A stretch of DNA of 64,000 nt, taken from assembly GCA_017307785.1 (NCBI GenBank), contig JAFKGI010000025.1:49717-113716 (forward strand), read 5' to 3'. A program made the position numbers and the translations under genes. Origin of the DNA: Vulcanimicrobiota bacterium (GTDB taxonomy: Bacteria > Vulcanimicrobiota > Xenobia > Xenobiales > JADMJV01). Under the pieces are notes generated by a model. It saw nothing but the letters and a program-made list of their open reading frames with translations, had not been told where the DNA came from and did not search any database. Shown here one piece after another: positions 59,945 to 64,000 of the stretch (within the stretch, counting starts at the first letter, position 1; each line of letters begins with the position of its first letter).

Positions 59945-60129
59945 TGTTCTCTCCCAAACTGCGTATCGATCCCACTTTGCTGGAACGCGCCCAAAAGCGA
60001 GCCGAAGAGCTTGGCTACAGCTCCCTGGACGAGTACGTGACCCATCTTCTGGAGCGGGACCTGGAGAAACTCAGCCCGGTCGAAGATGCCGCTTTGCAAG
60101 AGCGACTTCGCGGCCTGGGCTATCTTTGA
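59941..60129 (+). CDS. Small helical protein, ribbon-helix-helix-like with LGYL tail (62 aa)
   Basis: A 62-aa basic/acidic helical protein. LRIDPTLLERAQKRAEELGYSSLDEYV resembles CopG/Arc-type ribbon-helix-helix proteins. The C-terminal LQERLRGLGYL is a pattern often seen at the extreme C-termini of phosphodiesterase or sulfatase-like proteins. It overlaps paralogue 2 by 4 nt and the following membrane-protein gene by 4 nt (TTGA). It could be a small subunit or adaptor of this gene set; DNA binding is possible but unproven. Confidence 0.6.
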   Translation: MMFSPKLRIDPTLLERAQKRAEELGYSSLDEYVTHLLERDLEKLSPVEDAALQERLRGLGYL

Positions 60130-60770
60130 TTCCCATCCTGGCGGCCGGCCTGGTCTTGACTCTGGGTTGGACCTGGCTCTTCCGGCACCGGTCCGGTGAG
60201 GCTGGGCCCGCTCAGGCCCATCTTCTAGAACTGCTGCTCTACGGGGAATGTCCTGGCGTCCTGGCCCGCGTGCTGCTCGACCTGACTCGCAGCTGCGCAC
60301 GCCTGGCACGAAGCTGGCTGGCTCCCAGCCTGCTTTCGCTCGGGCTGCTGGCTCTCGTGGTGTTCTGTCTCCAGCCCTTCGTATGCTGGCGCCCGTTTCA
60401 GGTAGGAGAGACGATCCTGCTTAGCCTGCGAGATGGAAAGCAGCTGCAACATGACCCGGGACTGAGCCTGGATAGTGCGCCCGTGTGGGACTCGAGGAGC
60501 TCGGCTCGCTACTGGCGATTACGCGCCCAGAGTCCCGGACTTCACAGGGTCTGGGCCGAACCCGCCGGACCTCGAGCCGCCGTCCGCGTCGGCGGCTCTT
60601 TCCCCTATCTGCAGCGCCGCCAGGGGCCGTTCCAGGTGTTCTATCCCGTGCGCTCCCTGTGGCTGGGAGATCGCCTGGTCAGCTGGCCGGCCGCCCTGCT
60701 GGGCTCTTGCCTGTTGTGGCTGGCCGCCTCGGGGATGCTACAGGTGGTTGATCAGTTCCAGCGTCGGTAA
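60126..60770 (+). CDS. Hypothetical membrane protein (214 aa)
   Basis: The protein has two or three membrane segments (near residues 2-17, 74-93 and 189-205) and a soluble beta-rich domain between the second and third. It starts at TTG 60126, overlapping the stop of the small helical gene as TTGA, so expression is coupled. I recognise no family. The 3' end overlaps the FHA-GspF gene, convergent, by 33 bp. Confidence 0.55.
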   Translation: MIPILAAGLVLTLGWTWLFRHRSGEAGPAQAHLLELLLYGECPGVLARVLLDLTRSCARLARSWLAPSLLSLGLLALVVFCLQPFVCWRPFQVGETILLSLRDGKQLQHDPGLSLDSAPVWDSRSSARYWRLRAQSPGLHRVWAEPAGPRAAVRVGGSFPYLQRRQGPFQVFYPVRSLWLGDRLVSWPAALLGSCLLWLAASGMLQVVDQFQRR

Positions 60771-62219
60771 GATGGCGCTGATCACGACAAAACCGGCGAT
60801 GATTCCCATACCGCCCATCAGCAGCGGTTCGAGCATGTTGGCCATGTTGGTTAAAGCCATGTCGGCGTCCTCGTCATACATATCGGCCACATATTTGACC
60901 ATGGTGGAAAGACTCGAGGTCTCCTCACCGATGGTGATCAGCTGCAAAGACTGGGGCGGAAAGATCTCACTGGCCGCAAAAGCGTCGGCCACGGTTTCGC
61001 CATCGATGATGGCCGTCTTGGAGATGCCCATCTGCTCTTCGATCCAGAAGTTGCCCGTAACCCTCGAGCAGCGTGCAATGGACTGCACCAGGGTCATGCC
61101 GGCTTCCAACATGGTCGCCATCGAGTAGAGGATCCGGGCTACCGCCACTTTGCGAATGACCGGCCCGACCAGGGGCCAGTAGAGCGGAGCCTTGGTCACT
61201 TTCTTCCGCAGCGCGGGGCGCTTCTGCAAAAACTGCTGGATCAGAGGCTGGAAGAGCCAGAAGAAGATGGCGCTCAGCACCAGCACGATGGCCACCGGCA
61301 TCATCATCAAGCGCGAGGCCAGCAGAATCCGCGTGGGCAGCGGCAGATCCACCTTCATGCTGGTGAACATCGGCTCGATCATGGGCAGGATGCCGAAGAT
61401 GAAGCCGCCCACCAGCAGCACCGAGACGCACAGCAGGATCAGCGGATAGGTGATGGTGGCGATAATCCGCTTGTGCATCCTCACCTGCTTTTCCAGCAGG
61501 TCGGCCAACCGCTGCATGGCCACGGAAAGCTGGCCAGACTCTTCGCCCGTCTCCACCAGAGAAACGTAGACATCGGAAAAGACGGTGGGGAAACTGCGCA
61601 TCGCGTGGGACAGGCGCGATCCGGAGTTGACCCGGTGATTCAGACTCTCCACCACCTCGGTCAGGTCTCCGCCCGAGATGCCCTCGGAGAAGAAGTGCAG
61701 AGCCCGGGCGATGGGGATGCCGGCATCGAGCATGGCCGAGAGTTGACGCGTGAAGACCGAAAGGTCCTCGGTGGTGACCTTGGCCTTACGGTTCTTGGGG
61801 TGAAGCTGGCGGACTCGGCCGGCCAGGTGATCCCAGACGGTCTTGGGCGCGTCGGGACGCCTGGTCTTGGCCTGGGTGGGCACCGGCACACGTTCGAAAA
61901 TCAGCTCCAACGTGCCCAGCGTAATCGAGTCTCCAGCCTTGATTCCGCGGGCCTGGCCGGGCGCCACTTTGGCATGGCCTACCAGAGAGGGGTTGGTCGC
62001 CGAAAGGTGGCGGAGCACGAAAGTCATCTCCCGATCATGCCAGTAAATCTGGGCGTGCTCAGCCGAGAGAGTGGGATCAGTGAAGAAGAGGTAGCCCGGC
62101 CGACTCGAGTTGGTGCCGGAAACCCCGCGTCCAATCATATACGTGCGCATCTCCAACGGATGCACGACCGCCGGATTGGAACCCTTGATCCTCAGCTGGT
62201 AGCCAGACGGTTCCGCCAT
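60738..62219 (-). CDS. FHA domain fused to type II secretion/type IV pilus inner-membrane protein F (GspF/PilC-like)
   Basis: A 493-aa protein. Residues 27-108 are an FHA domain (GR at 30-31, S52, H55 and N76 in the phosphothreonine-binding pattern). Residues about 150-493 form a two-repeat GspF/PilC-family platform, with FTRQLSAMLDAGIPIARAL in the first repeat and YSMATMLEAGMTLVQSI in the second. Three membrane segments are expected. FHA domains read phosphothreonine, so assembly of the secretion/pilus machine may be controlled by kinase signalling. ATG 62219 is preferred over TTG 62225. Confidence 0.9.
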   Translation of the reverse strand: MAEPSGYQLRIKGSNPAVVHPLEMRTYMIGRGVSGTNSSRPGYLFFTDPTLSAEHAQIYWHDREMTFVLRHLSATNPSLVGHAKVAPGQARGIKAGDSITLGTLELIFERVPVPTQAKTRRPDAPKTVWDHLAGRVRQLHPKNRKAKVTTEDLSVFTRQLSAMLDAGIPIARALHFFSEGISGGDLTEVVESLNHRVNSGSRLSHAMRSFPTVFSDVYVSLVETGEESGQLSVAMQRLADLLEKQVRMHKRIIATITYPLILLCVSVLLVGGFIFGILPMIEPMFTSMKVDLPLPTRILLASRLMMMPVAIVLVLSAIFFWLFQPLIQQFLQKRPALRKKVTKAPLYWPLVGPVIRKVAVARILYSMATMLEAGMTLVQSIARCSRVTGNFWIEEQMGISKTAIIDGETVADAFAASEIFPPQSLQLITIGEETSSLSTMVKYVADMYDEDADMALTNMANMLEPLLMGGMGIIAGFVVISAILPTLELINHL

Positions 62220-62273
62220 CTTCAAAAATTTCTTGAGGAATCGAGGCCTTCCTGCCTAACAAGAAAGCACCAT

Positions 62274-63365
62274 TTAAAGAGGATCGGAGAAAAGAGCCTG
62301 GCGTACTAATTCATCATCGCGCACTCGCCACAAGACGTTGTCCAAAAAATAGTGGTGGATGTTGAGGAACAAGTTGAAAGCAATCAGGCAGAACGAGAAG
62401 CCGAAAGTCGTCATGGCATCCATACTCATGTCCAGGTTGCCGGGAACCACCTCGAAACACATCCAGCCACTCAGCGCCAGACCCAGGATCAGGGCGGTGG
62501 CCCGGCCGGCCGACTCTCGAATGCTGGGCCGCGCGCGCTCCACGCGGTAAACGAACGTCAGATACTGCAGCGAGTGAAAGAACGGAACGACGTAGAAAAA
62601 GAAGTCGGGCTGACGAAAACAAGGCGCGAACCAGAGCATCATAGCCACGTAAGGGATCAAAAAGGTCGGGCTGGGACGCAGGCCGGCCTTCCAATTGCGG
62701 TACAGCACCTGGTAGAGCATCACCGCAATCATCAATTGAAAGACCCAGAAAGAACCCACATAGAGCCAGCGAGGCAGTTGCCAGGTGCTGTAGGTCAAGG
62801 ACCAGAACGAGCCGGTCGGGTTCTGGTTGGCGTTGGTGAAATTGTACCACCACAGGGACAGCAGGCTGAAACGCAGCGATTCGCGCTGCCAGCGGTCGAG
62901 CGGATAGCGGTCGTAGGCGGCGTAGACCATCATGCAGCCGAAGGCCTGCTTACTGTAATGCCAACCCACCGTGAAGAACATGAAGTTGATGCCCGCCCCC
63001 AGCATCTGCTGGCTGAGCTTGAGACTGTCCGGATTCACCGCCAGACAGTAAGAACAAACCAAAAATCCGAGCAGCAGAGCCGGCACCACTAGAGTCTGAA
63101 ACCAGTGTTTGACGACGAACCCCCGGCCACGCCCATAAGCCAGTCGGTAACTGGCCAAAAAGTGGGGGTAGTTCACGAACAACGACATCATGGCCATCGT
63201 TACCGCCAGGTTGCCAAACTGGTTGCTCACGCCATACCAGTTGCGAAACCCGGTGGCCACCGTCATGGCCGCATAGGCGAGCACGCTGGCGCCCCCCAAC
63301 AACCAGAAATCCAGAGTTCGGGAAACGAGACAATTCGTCCGCATGGGGACCGTGGTGGAAGACAT
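62274..63365 (-). CDS. Hypothetical polytopic membrane protein (363 aa)
   Basis: About nine to ten helices with conserved-looking aromatic/His clusters: NYPHFLASYRLAYG, GWHYSKQAFGCMM, LWWYNFTNANQNP and NIHHYFLDNVLWR. The histidine clusters in helices are unusual for a simple transporter and could bind a metal or heme, but no family is recognised. ATG 63365 follows an AGGG five nucleotides upstream. It lies 7 bp after a pseudopilin-like gene and upstream of the FHA-GspF gene. Confidence 0.65.
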   Translation of the reverse strand: MSSTTVPMRTNCLVSRTLDFWLLGGASVLAYAAMTVATGFRNWYGVSNQFGNLAVTMAMMSLFVNYPHFLASYRLAYGRGRGFVVKHWFQTLVVPALLLGFLVCSYCLAVNPDSLKLSQQMLGAGINFMFFTVGWHYSKQAFGCMMVYAAYDRYPLDRWQRESLRFSLLSLWWYNFTNANQNPTGSFWSLTYSTWQLPRWLYVGSFWVFQLMIAVMLYQVLYRNWKAGLRPSPTFLIPYVAMMLWFAPCFRQPDFFFYVVPFFHSLQYLTFVYRVERARPSIRESAGRATALILGLALSGWMCFEVVPGNLDMSMDAMTTFGFSFCLIAFNLFLNIHHYFLDNVLWRVRDDELVRQALFSDPL

Positions 63366-63372
63366 CGTTGCC

Positions 63373-63906
63373 CTAGTTCCGCGGGTAGAACGAGGAAGAG
63401 AGTTGCATCCAGAAACCGAGTGGATCGCCCCGCCTGCCGCACTCCACCGAGACCTCATAGTAGCGTTGTTTCTGAGTCAGGCCCGTGGCTTCGATGCGCC
63501 GAAAGGTCAGGGCGGTGACGTTCTTGGCCAGCAAAATCCCTTCGGTGGTGTTGGTAAAGTGGGCTGGCGACATGGGAGGGGAGGTCAAGTTGGGAGCGGG
63601 TGGACTCACATCTTCAACATTGGGATTGGACAGTTGCGGATTGTATTTGGCGATAAAGCGCAGCGTGTTCTGCGTATCGCGGTAAAAGCAACCGTATCCC
63701 TGCCAGTAGAGTTGCTTGGCCACGTTGTACGAAGCCGCACCGTTGATATCGAAGGGAGTCGCGTAGGATATCCCCAGACTACTTCCATAGTCCCAGTTCC
63801 CGGTGGTGGGTGGAGTGCTGGCTTTCCTGTCGCGATTGAATACAGTCATGCAGAACACTTCGCCCAGCCTGGTCCATATCGATACCGCCACCACTCCACC
63901 CACCAC
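63373..63906 (-). CDS. Pseudopilin-like protein, C-terminal part (5' end disrupted)
   Basis: The coding frame is clear from about 63891 to the stop at 63373. Its C-terminal region ILLAKNVTALTFRRIEATG followed by YYEVSVECGRRG resembles GspJ/PilW-type minor pseudopilins. The frame opens inside the inverted-repeat arm with a GTG at 63906 and is closed by a TAG at 63919-63921, so no N-terminal pilin helix is present. The real 5' end is probably missing or displaced by the inverted repeat. Its neighbour on the same strand includes GspF, which supports a secretion/pilus role. Confidence 0.5.
   Translation of the reverse strand: MVGGVVAVSIWTRLGEVFCMTVFNRDRKASTPPTTGNWDYGSSLGISYATPFDINGAASYNVAKQLYWQGYGCFYRDTQNTLRFIAKYNPQLSNPNVEDVSPPAPNLTSPPMSPAHFTNTTEGILLAKNVTALTFRRIEATGLTQKQRYYEVSVECGRRGDPLGFWMQLSSSFYPRN
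63709..63817 (+). repeat. Inverted repeat, left arm (perfect, at least 109 bp)
   Basis: This arm lies inside the pseudopilin-like gene and is the exact reverse complement of 63892-64000; no mismatch was found in the segments compared. Pairing continues to the last base of the window, so the true arm may be longer. Confidence 0.9.
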
Positions 63907-64000
63907 CGGGAACTGGGACTATGGAAGTAGTCTGGGGATATCCTACGCGACTCCCTTCGATATCAACGGTGCGGCTTCGTACAACGTGGCCAAGCAACTC
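63892..64000 (-). repeat. Inverted repeat, right arm (perfect, at least 109 bp, open at window edge)
   Basis: The reverse complement of 63709-63817 with a 74-bp unique spacer (63818-63891) between the arms. In the minus-strand reading direction this arm supplies sequence from later in the gene, in antisense orientation, where the N-terminal coding part should be. This is typical of a fold-back chimera but also possible for a genuine palindrome. Confidence 0.9.

Noticed and set aside
1..64000. CRISPR arrays, tRNA, rRNA, insertion sequences, prophage genes
   Set aside because: Read for repeats with regular spacers, cloverleaf-type or rRNA-like sequence and transposase motifs; none was seen. 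Weak or degenerate elements could be missed by eye.

Overview
The window reads as dense, high-GC chromosomal DNA from a Gram-negative (diderm), aerobic bacterium. The support is a TolC/RND/adaptor export system, several lipoprotein signal peptides, a complete alternative complex III plus caa3-type cytochrome oxidase operon, and a SUF Fe-S operon. Many genes start with GTG or TTG and overlap by 1-8 nt, so translational coupling is common. I cannot place the phylum from sequence alone. The mix (ACIII-caa3, wax-ester genes, an FHA-GspF fusion, a pseudokinase-SUMF1 fusion) would suit an environmental lineage such as Myxococcota, Acidobacteriota or a candidate phylum, but that is a guess. I saw no rRNA, tRNA, CRISPR array or insertion sequence.

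Layout. 1-8.2 kb: a glycosyltransferase fragment, then a storage-lipid cluster. It holds two divergent SDR/thioester-reductase-type genes, an HSL-type lipase, a wax ester synthase/DGAT and an aldehyde dehydrogenase-like acyl reductase. 8.2-10.5 kb: a large polytopic membrane protein whose 3' end runs antisense into the next operon. 10.3-21.0 kb (minus strand): one respiratory operon, actABCDEF, a small membrane protein, sco, ctaCDEF, encoding quinol-to-oxygen electron transfer. 21.1-28.5 kb: an MFS drug exporter and a tripartite RND efflux operon. 28.7-32.4 kb: PilZ protein, carbamate kinase, an unknown 313-aa protein, an alpha/beta hydrolase, and a VapBC toxin-antitoxin pair. 32.4-45.9 kb: a CYP102-type P450-reductase fusion, a transglutaminase-like protein lacking its cysteine, trpC, a membrane pseudokinase-SUMF1 fusion, a HAD phosphatase, an M20 deacylase, a B12-binding radical SAM protein and an HTTM-like membrane protein.

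45.9-51.0 kb: a split arginine-catabolism pair (a free LOR/SDH N-domain and an arginine dihydrolase, fused as AgrE/ArgZ in cyanobacteria), an orphan VapB, a dicarboxylate/amino-acid symporter and a Kup potassium transporter. 51.1-55.8 kb: an Rrf2/IscR-type regulator with an IscR type-1-like operator over its promoter, then sufC-sufB-sufD-Rieske-sufT, interrupted by a palindromic polypurine repeat. 55.8-60.8 kb: a tightly overlapped set of a sulfotransferase-like P-loop protein, two alkaline-phosphatase-superfamily phosphodiesterases, a small helix-rich protein and a membrane protein. 60.7-64.0 kb (minus): an FHA-GspF fusion, an unknown membrane protein and a pseudopilin-like gene. That gene is cut by a perfect inverted repeat of at least 109 bp running to the end of the window, which may be an assembly or amplification chimera.

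Start codons were chosen from Shine-Dalgarno-like sequences, overlaps with neighbours and recalled family N-termini. All family assignments come from reading motifs, not from database searches.
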